This document shows, piece by piece, positions 17,059 through 26,295 of a DNA stretch of 64,000 bases. Numbering within the stretch: the stretch's first letter is position 1; each line of letters opens with the position of its first letter. The stretch is taken from NCBI RefSeq assembly GCF_030246845.1, contig NZ_CP126889.1:992001-1056000 (forward strand), given 5' to 3'. The notes beneath the pieces were generated by a model. The model made no database searches. It had not been told where the DNA came from and was given only the letters and a program-made list of their open reading frames with translations. This stretch comes from Enhydrobacter sp. GTDB lineage: Bacteria; Pseudomonadota; Alphaproteobacteria; Reyranellales; Reyranellaceae. The position numbers and the translations under genes are program-made.

Positions 17059-17733
17059 ATGCGACTCGAGCCGGCTTTTCTGTTCGATCTCGACGGCACG
17101 CTCGTCGATTCCGTCTACCAGCATGTCCTCGCCTGGAAGGAAGCGCTGGATGCCGAGGGGATCGATCTGTCCGTCTGGCGCATCCACCGCAAGATCGGCA
17201 TGAGCGGCGGCCTGTTCACCAACCAGCTCCTGCGCGAGACCGGCCTCGAAATCAGCGCCGGCCTGGTCGATCGACTGCGGGAACGCCATGCCGACGGCTA
17301 TCGCAAATTCGCGGCGACGATCCGTCCGCTACCGGGCGCGCGCGAGCTGCTCTCGTGGCTGACCGATGGCGGAATACCTTGGGCCATCGCCACCAGCGGC
17401 CGCATGGAGACGGCCGCCGTCAATCTCGCCGCGCTCGGCGTCGACGCCCACAGGACGCCGGTCGTCACGCGCGACCAGGTAAAGTATGCCAAGCCCGATC
17501 CGGATCTGTTCCTCGCGGCTGCGCAGCGGCTGGGCATTTCCACCGATACCGCCATCGTGGTCGGCGACAGCATCTGGGACATGCTGGCCGCCACGCGCTG
17601 TCGTGCGCTGGGTGTCGGCCTGCTGAGCGGCGGTTATGGGTCGGACGAGCTGCGCCAAGCCGGCGCGTTCCGGGTCTACGACGATCCCGCCGACCTCCTG
17701 CGCCACATCGACGAGGTCGGCGGCCGGCGATGA
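17059..17733 (+). CDS. HAD superfamily phosphatase (phosphoglycolate phosphatase-like)
   Basis: A 224-residue haloacid dehalogenase-fold hydrolase. Motif I is FLFDLDGTLVDS (nucleophile Asp10, acid/base Asp12), motif II AIATSGR, motif III around KPDPDLF and motif IV VVGDSIWDMLAA. The helical cap between motifs I and II marks subfamily IA, to which phosphoglycolate and beta-phosphoglucomutase-like enzymes belong. An AGGAGGA ribosome site precedes the ATG. The specific phosphate ester is not predictable. Confidence 0.85.
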   Translation: MRLEPAFLFDLDGTLVDSVYQHVLAWKEALDAEGIDLSVWRIHRKIGMSGGLFTNQLLRETGLEISAGLVDRLRERHADGYRKFAATIRPLPGARELLSWLTDGGIPWAIATSGRMETAAVNLAALGVDAHRTPVVTRDQVKYAKPDPDLFLAAAQRLGISTDTAIVVGDSIWDMLAATRCRALGVGLLSGGYGSDELRQAGAFRVYDDPADLLRHIDEVGGRR

Positions 17734-17824
17734 TCCAGCGATGCCGACAGCACCACTTCCGACCGTCGAATTACGGCCCCCTGGTCGCATTGACTCTGCG
17801 CTGCGCCTGGCGGCAAGAACATTC

Positions 17825-17842
17825 TGAATGAACGTCCATTGA
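17825..17842. promoter_or_regulatory. Imperfect palindrome, TetR-type operator candidate
   Basis: TGAATGAAC followed by GTCCATTGA is an 18-bp near-palindrome (7 of 9 positions symmetric) resembling the TGAATGAACGTTCATTCA type of sequence bound by many TetR repressors. It lies just upstream of the binding-protein gene that heads the ABC importer/GMC oxidoreductase operon. No TetR gene is in the immediate neighbourhood. Confidence 0.4.
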
Positions 17843-17854
17843 TGGGTGTGGATC

Positions 17855-19021
17855 ATGGGTTCGCTTAAGCTTGGTCGTCGTCAGTTCGCGATCGCCGCCA
17901 GTGCCGGGGCGGCCGGTCTTGCCTTTCCGGCTCTTGCCCAGGGCGAGCCGATCAAGGTCGGCGTGATCGTACCCCTATCGGGCGCCGCCGGCCCCAACGG
18001 CCAGGCGGTGCTGCACGCCGTGACGGTCGCGGCCGACATGGTCAATGCCGCAGGCGGTGTCATGGGCCGCAAGCTCGCGGTGGTGGCCAAGGACGACGAA
18101 AGCACGCCCGCCGTCGGCGTCACGCGCGCCAACGAGCTGGCGGCGGAGAAGGTTGCGGTCGTGATCGAGGGCTGGAACAGCCCGGTGACGCTCGCCATGC
18201 AGCCGGTGCTCGCCCGTGCCGACATCCTCGATATCACCGCAGTGTCGAAGGCGGACCAGATCCTGTCTGGAAAGGCCAATCCCTACGCGATCCGCATCAA
18301 CAGCCCCAACGGACAGGACGGCGCGGTGATCGCCGATATCCTCGCCAACAAGCTGTCCGCCAAGCGCATCGGCTTCATGACCGAGAACGACGCCTACGGC
18401 AATGGCGCGCAGCAGGTGATCGAGGCGGAACTCAAGGCGACCGGAAAGCCCTGGGAAAACGTCGTCGTCGAGAAGTTTCCCTTCAAGCAGACGGACTTCC
18501 GCGTGAGCCTGACCAGCGTGAAGCAGGCCAAGCCCGACGCCGTGGTGGCGATCAACGCGGCCGAATCGTCAGGCATGCCGGCGCTGATCCAGCAGTATCG
18601 CCAGGCCGGCATCGAGGGTGTGCTGGTGGGGGCGGTCGGCACTATCCTGCCGACGGTCTTCAAGATCGCCGGCGAGGCCATGACCGGCGTGGTGTCGGCC
18701 GACATCTATTTCCCCGACCTTCCGCCGTTCAATGCCATCAAGGCGAACCTCGAGTTCATTGCTGCCTATCGCAAGGACCACAACGAGACGCCGGACAAAG
18801 GGGCGGCACTGGGTGCAACGGCGCTGCAGGTCTGGGCTTCCGCCGCCAATGCCACCAAGAGCCTCGACCGCAAGACGGTGGCGGGCGCGATCCGCGGCAA
18901 GACGATCAAGGGCACGATCCTGGGCGACCTCAGCTTCGAGGCCGACGGCCAGGCCAAGCAGCGATACACCGTCTTCAAGGTGACCGACGGCAAGACGGCC
19001 AAGATCGAGGTCCTGAAGTAG
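17855..19021 (+). CDS. Branched-chain amino acid-type ABC transporter substrate-binding protein
   Basis: A 388-residue periplasmic binding protein (LivJ-like, Peripla_BP_6). The signal is twin-arginine-like (LGRRQFAIAASAGAAGLAF, cleavage near ALA-QG), followed by IKVGVIVPLSGAAGPNGQAV. The ATG at 17855 is preferred; a GTG at 17846 is in frame. It heads a compact operon with livG-, livF-, livH- and livM-like genes and a GMC oxidoreductase. The substrate is probably an organic acid, alcohol or aromatic rather than a branched-chain amino acid, judging by the linked oxidoreductase. Confidence 0.85.
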   Translation: MGSLKLGRRQFAIAASAGAAGLAFPALAQGEPIKVGVIVPLSGAAGPNGQAVLHAVTVAADMVNAAGGVMGRKLAVVAKDDESTPAVGVTRANELAAEKVAVVIEGWNSPVTLAMQPVLARADILDITAVSKADQILSGKANPYAIRINSPNGQDGAVIADILANKLSAKRIGFMTENDAYGNGAQQVIEAELKATGKPWENVVVEKFPFKQTDFRVSLTSVKQAKPDAVVAINAAESSGMPALIQQYRQAGIEGVLVGAVGTILPTVFKIAGEAMTGVVSADIYFPDLPPFNAIKANLEFIAAYRKDHNETPDKGAALGATALQVWASAANATKSLDRKTVAGAIRGKTIKGTILGDLSFEADGQAKQRYTVFKVTDGKTAKIEVLK

Positions 19022-19023
19022 CT

Positions 19024-19800
19024 TTGAGCCCGGCAGCACCGCCGCTTCTGCGTGTCGAGGGACTGACCGTCCGTTATGGCGCCCTGACCGCGCTGAAGGA
19101 CATGTCCTGGCAGGTCTCGGCCGGCGAGATCCTGGGCATCATCGGACCGAACGGCGCCGGAAAGAGCTCCTGCTTCGCCGCTGTCACCCATGCCGTGCCG
19201 CGGCTGGGCGACGTCTGGCTGGCCGGCGAGCGCGTCACCGATCTGCCGACCTTCCGACTCGCCCGCCTCGGCCTGCGCCGCACCTTCCAGCAGAACGCCT
19301 TCTTCGGCGAGCTCTCGATTCTCGAGAACGCCATGGCCGCCATCCTGCGCGAGCACTCGACTTCCCTGTCGCGCTCGATCCTGCTGCCCTGGAGAGAGGC
19401 GGCGACACGGCAAGCGGCGGAGCGGGCGGCGGCGGAACTTCTCACGTCGTTCGGCATCGAGGCAGCGGATCACGCCAAGCGTCCGGCCGATATCGCCTAT
19501 GGAACGCAGCGGCTGCTGTCGGTCGTGCTGGCCTACGGCGCCGGCGCACAGGCGCTGCTGATCGACGAGCCGGCGGCCGGCACGGGCGGCCCCGACATGC
19601 AGCGGCTGGCGGACCTGCTGGTCGAGCTGCGCCGCCGTCGAGTGGCGGTCGTGGTCATCGAGCATCACATGGACCTCATCATGGCGGTCGCCGACCGCAT
19701 CGTCGTGATCGAGCAGGGCCGCAAGCTCGCCGAGGGGACGCCGGCCGATATCCAGCGCAACGAAGCCGTGCTCGAAGCCTATCTGGGGCGGGCGGCATGA
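19024..19800 (+). CDS. ABC transporter ATP-binding protein, LivG-like
   Basis: A 258-residue ATPase with Walker A GPNGAGKS near residue 41 and Walker B ALLIDEP. The region in place of LSGGQ reads AYGTQRLLSVVLAYG, a variant of the YGQQR form usual in LivG. A late His-containing switch is VVIEHHMDLI. Translation appears to start at a TTG 2 bp after the binding-protein stop; no ATG fits. Its stop overlaps the LivF start by 4 bp. Confidence 0.85.
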   Translation: MSPAAPPLLRVEGLTVRYGALTALKDMSWQVSAGEILGIIGPNGAGKSSCFAAVTHAVPRLGDVWLAGERVTDLPTFRLARLGLRRTFQQNAFFGELSILENAMAAILREHSTSLSRSILLPWREAATRQAAERAAAELLTSFGIEAADHAKRPADIAYGTQRLLSVVLAYGAGAQALLIDEPAAGTGGPDMQRLADLLVELRRRRVAVVVIEHHMDLIMAVADRIVVIEQGRKLAEGTPADIQRNEAVLEAYLGRAA

Positions 19801-20528
19801 CGGACGCGCTCGACGCCTCCGCGATCTCGGTTCGCTACGGTGGCAACCTGGCCGTGGACGGCGTCGATGTCGTCGTGCCGGCGGGCCGCATGATCGGCGT
19901 CATCGGCGCCAACGGCGCGGGCAAGAGCACGCTCGTCAATGCGCTGGCCGGCTGGTCCCGCGGCCGTCCGGCGGTGCGCGGCACGGTCCGGCTGGCCGGC
20001 GAGCCGATGGACGGCCTGCCGCCGCACCGGCGCGCCGCGCGCGGCCTCGTGCTCGTGCCCGAAGGCAAGGGCATCTTCGCCGACCTCACCGTGGCCGAGA
20101 ACCTTGCCCTGGTGCGTCCGCCGGCCGACGTGACCGGACGGCATCTTTTCTCGATGGAAGAGATTTGCGGGCTCTTCCCGCGCCTCGCCGAGCGCCGCGA
20201 GCACAAGGGCGGAATGCTGTCGGGCGGCGAACGGCAGATGGTGGCGGTGAGTCGCGCGCTGCGCGCCGCGCCGCGGGTCCTGCTGCTCGACGAGCCGTCG
20301 GCCGGGCTGGCGCCACGACTCGTCTATGAGCTCCTGGCCACCATGCGGACGCTGGTCGACCGCGGCCTGTCCCTTCTGCTGGTCGAGCAGAACGTCCGCG
20401 CCACGCTGGAGCTGGTCGACGAGCTTTACCTCCTGGAGCGCGGCAGGCTCGTTGCCAAGGGAGCGCCCGCCGCGATGAAGGACGATCCGCGCATCCTCGA
20501 CGCCTATCTCGGAAGCCTGAAGACATGA
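19797..20528 (+). CDS. ABC transporter ATP-binding protein, LivF-like
   Basis: A 243-residue ATPase with Walker A GANGAGKST, signature LSGGERQMVAVSRAL and Walker B VLLLDEPSAGLAP, ending in LLLVEQNVRATLEL, typical of LivF. It pairs with the LivG-like ATPase to drive the importer. ATGA overlaps join it to both neighbours, so the five transport genes form one translationally coupled operon. Confidence 0.88.
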   Translation: MTDALDASAISVRYGGNLAVDGVDVVVPAGRMIGVIGANGAGKSTLVNALAGWSRGRPAVRGTVRLAGEPMDGLPPHRRAARGLVLVPEGKGIFADLTVAENLALVRPPADVTGRHLFSMEEICGLFPRLAERREHKGGMLSGGERQMVAVSRALRAAPRVLLLDEPSAGLAPRLVYELLATMRTLVDRGLSLLLVEQNVRATLELVDELYLLERGRLVAKGAPAAMKDDPRILDAYLGSLKT

Positions 20529-21379
20529 ACCTCGCGCAACAGATCCTGAACGGTCTGGTGCTGGGCTCGGGCTACGCCCTGATCGCCATCGGCTGGACGG
20601 TGCTGCTGGGCGCGGCACGGCTGGTCAACTTCGCCCACGGCCAGCTCTACATGCTGGGGGCCTTCCTCGCCTGGCTGGCGATTCAGAAGCTCGGAGTCTC
20701 CTACTTCGTCGCCGTGCCGCTCGCGGTGCTGGTGCTCGGCCTGCTGGGGATCGTCCTGCAGGGCATGATGCTGCGCCTGGTGATGCAGCAGAACCTGACC
20801 AGCCTCATGATCGTGACGCTGGGCTTCGGTTACATAATCCAGGGCCTCGCCCCGCGCCTGTTCGGCGCCGATCCGCAAGTCCTCAAGAGTCCGCTCGAAG
20901 CGGCAAACCTCCGCTTCGGCACGCTCTGGTTCACCTGGCAGGACGTGGCGATCATCGTCGGCACGCTATTGCTGTTCGCCGTGCTCTGGCTGGTGCTGAA
21001 CCGCACGCGTACCGGCGCCCTGGTGCGCTCCGTCGCCGAGGACCCCAAGCTCGCACAGCTATTCGGCATCAATGCCACGCTGGTCTATATCGGCGTGTTC
21101 GTCTTCGAATGCGCGGCCGTGGCACTGGGTGCCGGCCTGGTGGCGCCGCGCAGCCCGATTCTCACCAGCATGGGCTTCGACGAGGTCATCCTGACCTTCG
21201 TGGTCGTGGTGCTGGGCGGCATCGGCAGCATCGGCGGCAGCCTGCTGGCAGGCCTCGGGCTCGGCATGTTCACCGCCCTTTTTGGCGCCCTCGTGTCCCC
21301 GGCCTACACGACGGCGGCGGCTTTCCTCGTGCTGCTGGCGGTGCTGGTGATGCGGCCGCGCGGACTGGGGGCCCGATGA
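20525..21379 (+). CDS. Branched-chain-type ABC transporter permease, LivH-like
   Basis: A 284-residue inner-membrane permease. Diagnostic text: NGLVLGSGYALIAIGWTVLLGAARLVNFAHGQLYMLGAF at the start, and the EAA-like loop near GINATLVYIGVFVFECAAVALGAGLV. It overlaps LivF (4 bp) upstream and LivM (4 bp) downstream. Together with LivM it forms the transmembrane channel. Confidence 0.88.
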   Translation: MNLAQQILNGLVLGSGYALIAIGWTVLLGAARLVNFAHGQLYMLGAFLAWLAIQKLGVSYFVAVPLAVLVLGLLGIVLQGMMLRLVMQQNLTSLMIVTLGFGYIIQGLAPRLFGADPQVLKSPLEAANLRFGTLWFTWQDVAIIVGTLLLFAVLWLVLNRTRTGALVRSVAEDPKLAQLFGINATLVYIGVFVFECAAVALGAGLVAPRSPILTSMGFDEVILTFVVVVLGGIGSIGGSLLAGLGLGMFTALFGALVSPAYTTAAAFLVLLAVLVMRPRGLGAR

Positions 21380-22335
21380 CGGCGCGGCTTGCGACCCCGG
21401 CGGCGCTGGTTCTCGCGGCGCTCGCCTATTTCGCGCCCACCGTCGCGGGCGGCGCGCCCGTGGTCTATGCCGCCTGCACCACGATCGCGATCCTGGCGGT
21501 TATGGCCTATGGCGCCGATCTCATCCTCTCCTATCTGGGCGAGGTGAGCCTCGGCCACACGATCTTCTGGGCAGCGGGCGGCTATGCCGCCGCCCTGCTG
21601 GCCGTCAATGCCGGCTGGGACGGCTGGGCGACGGCCGGCGCCGCGATCGTGTTGTCCATGGCTCTCGCGGCGGTGCTGGGCTTCGCGACGCTCAGGACGC
21701 GCGAGTTCGTCTTTTCGCTCGTCACCTACGCCGCCGCCGTCGTGGCCATGGAGATCGCCTTCAACTGGTCCTTTCTGGGCGGATCCGACGGTATCGTGGG
21801 CGTGCCGCCGCTCGAGCTCACCCTGTTCGGCTACGGCATAAAGGGGTCCGACAATGCCGGCCTGTGGTCGGTGGCGTGGGCGCTCCTGATGACGACACTC
21901 CTCTTCATTCATCGCTTCCGCCGCTCGCGTCTGGGCACCAGCGCGCTGATGGTGCAGATGAATCCCGACCTCGCGATGGCGCTCGGCATCGACGCGCGGA
22001 CCGTGCGCATCCTGGTGTTCATCGCTTCCGCCCCGATCTCGGCGCTGGCGGGATGGCTCTACGCCTATCAGCGCGCCTATGTCGGCCCCGATATGTTCGA
22101 GAGCTATTTCCTGGTGCTCATGCTGACGGCGATCGTGATCGTCGGCCGCCGGCTGCTGCTCGGGCCGCTGATCGGCACCGCGCTGATCATCGTGCAGCAG
22201 ACTTTCTTCTCGATCGGCGGCGATGGCGACAAGATCGTGCTGGGCGCCGTCCTGGCCGGTATCCTGCTGTTGTGGCCGAGCGGCCTGATCGGTGTCTGGG
22301 AAATCCTGCGGCAGAGGCGGCGGCATGCAGGATGA
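21376..22335 (+). CDS. Branched-chain-type ABC transporter permease, LivM-like
   Basis: A 319-residue permease whose core (DLILSYLGEVSLGHTIFWAAGGYAAALLAV; FVFSLVTYAAAVVAMEIAFNW; LLGPLIGTALIIVQQTF) is typical of LivM. The ATG at 21376 overlaps the LivH stop; an open frame continues upstream but is a shadow of LivH. Its 3' end overlaps the GMC oxidoreductase start by 11 bp, firmly tying that enzyme to the transporter. Confidence 0.86.
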   Translation: MTARLATPAALVLAALAYFAPTVAGGAPVVYAACTTIAILAVMAYGADLILSYLGEVSLGHTIFWAAGGYAAALLAVNAGWDGWATAGAAIVLSMALAAVLGFATLRTREFVFSLVTYAAAVVAMEIAFNWSFLGGSDGIVGVPPLELTLFGYGIKGSDNAGLWSVAWALLMTTLLFIHRFRRSRLGTSALMVQMNPDLAMALGIDARTVRILVFIASAPISALAGWLYAYQRAYVGPDMFESYFLVLMLTAIVIVGRRLLLGPLIGTALIIVQQTFFSIGGDGDKIVLGAVLAGILLLWPSGLIGVWEILRQRRRHAG

Positions 22336-23890
22336 ATACGATTTCATCATCGTCGGCGGCGGCTCGGCCGGCGCGGTGCTGGCAGCGCGGCTGACCGAAA
22401 ACCCGGGGATCCATGTGCTGCTGCTCGAGGCCGGCCGCGACTTCCGCACCGGCGAGACCCCGCAGCACATCCGCATCCCCAATCCGCTGCGCGCCATCGC
22501 CGACGACGACTACCGCTGGCCGAAGCTGCTCGCCCGCCGCACGGAACGGCAGGCGCCGAAGCTTCTGTGGCGCGGACGCGCGATCGGCGGCAGCTCCACG
22601 ATCAACGGCCAGATCGCGATCCGCGGCCTGCCCGAGGATTTCGAGGACTGGGGCGCGGCGGGCTGCGCCGGCTGGGGATGGGCCGATGTCCTTCCTTATT
22701 TCTGCAGGCTCGAAAGCGACGTCGATTTCGGTGACGCGCCCTACCACGGCAAGGAGGGACCGATCCCTGTTTACCGCGCCCCGGTGGAGGCGTGGGGCCA
22801 TGTCGACCGGGCGCTGATGAAGGCGGCGCTCGGCCTCGGCTACGGCTGGTGCGAGGATCACAACGCGCCGGAGGGAACAGGCGTCTCACCCTATGCCATC
22901 AACAGCCGCCATGGCCTGCGCATTTCGACCAACGACGGCTATCTCGAGCCCGTGCGCGAGCGGACCAACCTCACGATCGTCGGCAACGCCCTCGTCGACT
23001 GCCTGCAGCTCGAAGGCAATCGCAGCCACGTGAACGGCGTGCGCGCCCGGCTCGGCGGCGCGCTTCGGACGGTGCGCGCACGGCGCGAGGTGATCGTCTC
23101 CGCCGGCGCCATCCATTCCCCTGCCCTGCTGCAGCGATCGGGCATCGGGCCGCGCAAGGTGCTCGAGCCGCTGGGCATGAGGATAGTGGCCGATCGCCCC
23201 GTGGGCGAGCATCTGCTCGATCATCCGATCCTCGGTCTCATGCTCGATCTCCGCGAAGAGGCTCGCGTGAGCACCCTTGCGCACCGGCATACCAATTGCT
23301 GCGTGCGCTATTCCTCGAAGCTCGGCGGCGCGGGCATCAACGGCATGATCTTCATCGCCGGGAACCTGCGGCCGGAAGAGGACGGCGGCACCGGACGCGC
23401 GCGCCTCGCCGTCTCGGCCTTCCAGGCCTTCAGCGAAGGCAGCGTCCGCATCACGACGCTCGATCCGGGGACGGACCCTCGGGTCGACGAGCGCATGCTG
23501 TCCGATCCGAGCGACCTTCTGCGCATGCGCGACGGCGTGCGGCGGCTTCGCGAGATCTGCCTGCGCCCCGAGATCCAGGCCATATCGACCGGGATCGAAT
23601 ATGGGACGAGCGGCCGGCCCATCGACGAGCCGCTCGAGGGGGCGGCGCTCGACGACTGGATGCTGGCCGAGTGCTCCGATGCGCAACACGCCAGCGGCAC
23701 CTGCCGCATGGGCGCGTCCGACGATCCGCGGTCGGTCGTCGATCCCGACTGTCGCGTGATCGGCTGCACCGGCCTGCGCGTCATCGACGCCTCGATCATG
23801 CCCAGCGTCGTGCGCGCGAACACGCATCTGACGACGGTCATGATCGCGGAGAAGATGGCCGACAGGCTGAAGCGGCCAGCCGACCGCTAG
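22325..23890 (+). CDS. GMC family FAD-dependent oxidoreductase (choline/alcohol dehydrogenase-like)
   Basis: A 521-residue flavoenzyme. The FAD dinucleotide-binding motif is at residues 8-16 (IIVGGGSAG), GMC signature 1 is WRGRAIGGSSTINGQIAIRG, and the C-terminal active-site region is HASGTCRMG...GLRVIDASIMPSVVRANTHLTTVMIAEKMAD. GMC enzymes oxidise primary or secondary alcohols such as choline, PEG or aliphatic alcohols. The start inside the LivM 3' end (11-bp overlap) indicates that this importer's substrate, or its derivative, is the alcohol oxidised. Confidence 0.88.
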   Translation: MQDEYDFIIVGGGSAGAVLAARLTENPGIHVLLLEAGRDFRTGETPQHIRIPNPLRAIADDDYRWPKLLARRTERQAPKLLWRGRAIGGSSTINGQIAIRGLPEDFEDWGAAGCAGWGWADVLPYFCRLESDVDFGDAPYHGKEGPIPVYRAPVEAWGHVDRALMKAALGLGYGWCEDHNAPEGTGVSPYAINSRHGLRISTNDGYLEPVRERTNLTIVGNALVDCLQLEGNRSHVNGVRARLGGALRTVRARREVIVSAGAIHSPALLQRSGIGPRKVLEPLGMRIVADRPVGEHLLDHPILGLMLDLREEARVSTLAHRHTNCCVRYSSKLGGAGINGMIFIAGNLRPEEDGGTGRARLAVSAFQAFSEGSVRITTLDPGTDPRVDERMLSDPSDLLRMRDGVRRLREICLRPEIQAISTGIEYGTSGRPIDEPLEGAALDDWMLAECSDAQHASGTCRMGASDDPRSVVDPDCRVIGCTGLRVIDASIMPSVVRANTHLTTVMIAEKMADRLKRPADR

Positions 23891-23891
23891 A

Positions 23892-26276
23892 CTAGCAGGC
23901 GACGTCTTCCGTCGTGGGAGAGCACTGGGAAGCAGCCATCGCATTCCCCTCGCGAGACGCTGTTCGAATGGCGGACCAAACCGCTTGCGGCGTCGCCGGC
24001 ATGTCCAACTGCGTGACGCCGAGCGGCGCCAGGGCGTCGAGGATCGCGTTCATGATCGTCTGCGGTGCCGCCATGCAACCCGCCTGGCCCGAGCCCTTCA
24101 CGCCGAGGCGATTGGACTTCGTCGGCGCGGTATCGTCGAGACGACCGTCGAAGCTCGGCAGATCGGCCGCGCGTGGCAAGGCATAGTCCATGAACGAGCT
24201 GCTCAGGGACTGGCCGGAGTCGCGATCGAAGACAACATGCTCGAGCAGCGCCTGACCGATCCCCTGCGCCACGCCGCCATGCACCTGGGCGAGCGTCAGT
24301 CGAGGATTGAGGAGGCGGCCGAAGTCGTCGATCAGCAGATAGCGATCGAGCCGGACCACGCCGGTCTCGGGATCGACCTCGACCTCGGCGACATGGCAGC
24401 CGTTGGGGAAGGTGTAGAGGTCGGAGACGTTGTTGCCGAGCGCCCCGAGGCCCGGCGCCATCCCGTCCGGCAGGTTGGCCGGATCGCGCGCGGCCAGCGC
24501 GACCGCTTCGAGGGCGACGCTGCGCTCCGTTCCCTCCACCTTGAAGATGCCCCCGGCAAAGCCGATCCGCTCGACCGGCGCCTGCAGCAGATGCGCGGCG
24601 ATTCGCCTTGCCTTGTCGAGCAGCGCCTCGACCGCCAGCACCAGCGCCGTTCCGCCAAGATGCATCGAACGCGCGCCGCCATGGCCGCCGCCGCTCGGCA
24701 GGAGTGCCGTGTCGCCCTGCCGGAAACGGAACGTGGAGATGGGCAACCCCAGCATGTCCGCGGCAACCTGCGCATAGGCCGTTTCGTGCCCCTGCCCGTT
24801 CGATTGCGTGCCAACCGCCAGCGATATCGTGTTGTCCGCCTCGAACGCGATGCGAGCCACTTCGTTGGGCGCACCGCGCGCCGTCTCGAGGAAGCACGAG
24901 ATCCCCATGCCGCGCAGGAGGCCCGCCCTCTCCGATCGGGTCCGCCGTTCGGCAAATCCCGCCCTGTCGGCGGCGTGCGTCGCCTCCTCGAGATTCGCCG
25001 CGAAGCGCCCACCATCGATCTGCATGCCCATGGCCGTACGATGCGGGAAGGTCGAGATCATGTTGCGTCGGCGCAGCTCGACGGCGTCGATCCCCGTCAC
25101 CCTCGCCGCCCGGTCGACCAAACGCTCGATGATGTAGTTGGCTTCCGGCTTGCCGGCTCCGCGATAGGCATCGAGCGGCGGCGTGTTGGTGAAGGCACCG
25201 CGCACCTCCATGAAGATCGAGGGGATGGCATAGACACCGCCCATCGCGCTCGCGGCGGCGGTCGTCGAGCTGATCGGCCCCACCGTCGACAGATAAGCGC
25301 CCACATTGGCACCCGCCCGCACCTCGAGCGCAAGGAAGCGTCCATCGGCATCCAGCGCCAATCGCGCCCGGGAGAAGTGATCGCGGCCATGGGTGGAGCT
25401 GACGAAATCCTCCACTCGCTCCGACACCCAGCGCACCGGCCGTCCGAGCCGCCGCGCCGCCCAGAGCACGAGCACCCATTCCGGATACATGTAGTTCTTC
25501 ATGCCGAAGCCGCCGCCCACGTCCGGAACGCTGAGATGCAGGCGATCGGCCGGAACGTGGAAGATGGCGTCGGCCAGTTGGTTGCGGATGCCGTGCACGG
25601 CCTGCCCCGTGTAGGTGAGATGCATCAGATCCCGCCGGGCGTCGTATTTGCCGAGTGCCGCACGTGTCTCCAGGGGTGCAGCCAGCACGCGATTGTTCAT
25701 CAGCTCGCACTCGATCACGTGCGCGGCGATAGCCATCGCGGCTTCGACTGCCTGGGCATCGCCCCGGCGGAACAGGAAGGCCGAGTTCCGCGGCGCCTGC
25801 GGCCATATCTGGGGCGCCCCTGGCGCAACGGCCGCCGATGCCTCGACGACGCACGGCAGGGGGCTGTACGCGACCTCGATCGCCTCGGCGGCGTCCATCG
25901 CGGCCTCGATCGATTCCGCCACGACGAACGCCACCGGGTCGCCGACATGACGGACAATTCCGCGCGCCAGCGCCGGCCGCGGCGGCACGACGAGCGGCTC
26001 GGCGGCCTCGAGCGTCATGACACAGGGCAGGTCGCCGATCCCGTCGGCCGCGAGATCGGCTTCGGTCAGGACGGCCACGACGCCCGGCATCCTCGATGCA
26101 GCGGTCGTCTCGATCCGCTCGATGCGGGCATGGCCGTGGGGCGAGCGCAGGACGTGCGCCTGCAGGCAGCCCGTCGTGCGGGCGTTTGCAACATACGTTC
26201 CTTTCCCAGTCAGGAACCGCGCATCCTCCAGCCGTGTCAGCGAACGTCCCTGGTAGCGATCTGCCATCCGATCCAC
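23892..26276 (-). CDS. Xanthine dehydrogenase-family molybdopterin-binding subunit (CoxL/aldehyde oxidase-like), active-site Glu replaced
   Basis: A 794-residue large subunit. It has the N-terminal aldehyde oxidase a/b hammerhead (TRLEDARFLTGKGTYVANAR...GVVAVLTEADL) and the molybdopterin-binding domain with GGGFGMKN, AYRGAGKPEANYIIERLVD and GTQSNGQGHETAYAQ. In the C-terminal motif, where most relatives have GxGEAG with the catalytic base Glu, this protein reads KGSGQAG with Gln731 (codon complement of 24084-24086). The usual FAD and 2Fe-2S partner genes are absent nearby. Substrate unknown. It converges on the GMC gene. Confidence 0.85.
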   Translation of the reverse strand: MDRMADRYQGRSLTRLEDARFLTGKGTYVANARTTGCLQAHVLRSPHGHARIERIETTAASRMPGVVAVLTEADLAADGIGDLPCVMTLEAAEPLVVPPRPALARGIVRHVGDPVAFVVAESIEAAMDAAEAIEVAYSPLPCVVEASAAVAPGAPQIWPQAPRNSAFLFRRGDAQAVEAAMAIAAHVIECELMNNRVLAAPLETRAALGKYDARRDLMHLTYTGQAVHGIRNQLADAIFHVPADRLHLSVPDVGGGFGMKNYMYPEWVLVLWAARRLGRPVRWVSERVEDFVSSTHGRDHFSRARLALDADGRFLALEVRAGANVGAYLSTVGPISSTTAAASAMGGVYAIPSIFMEVRGAFTNTPPLDAYRGAGKPEANYIIERLVDRAARVTGIDAVELRRRNMISTFPHRTAMGMQIDGGRFAANLEEATHAADRAGFAERRTRSERAGLLRGMGISCFLETARGAPNEVARIAFEADNTISLAVGTQSNGQGHETAYAQVAADMLGLPISTFRFRQGDTALLPSGGGHGGARSMHLGGTALVLAVEALLDKARRIAAHLLQAPVERIGFAGGIFKVEGTERSVALEAVALAARDPANLPDGMAPGLGALGNNVSDLYTFPNGCHVAEVEVDPETGVVRLDRYLLIDDFGRLLNPRLTLAQVHGGVAQGIGQALLEHVVFDRDSGQSLSSSFMDYALPRAADLPSFDGRLDDTAPTKSNRLGVKGSGQAGCMAAPQTIMNAILDALAPLGVTQLDMPATPQAVWSAIRTASREGNAMAASQCSPTTEDVAC

Positions 26277-26295
26277 CGAAGTTCGATCCTTGTCG

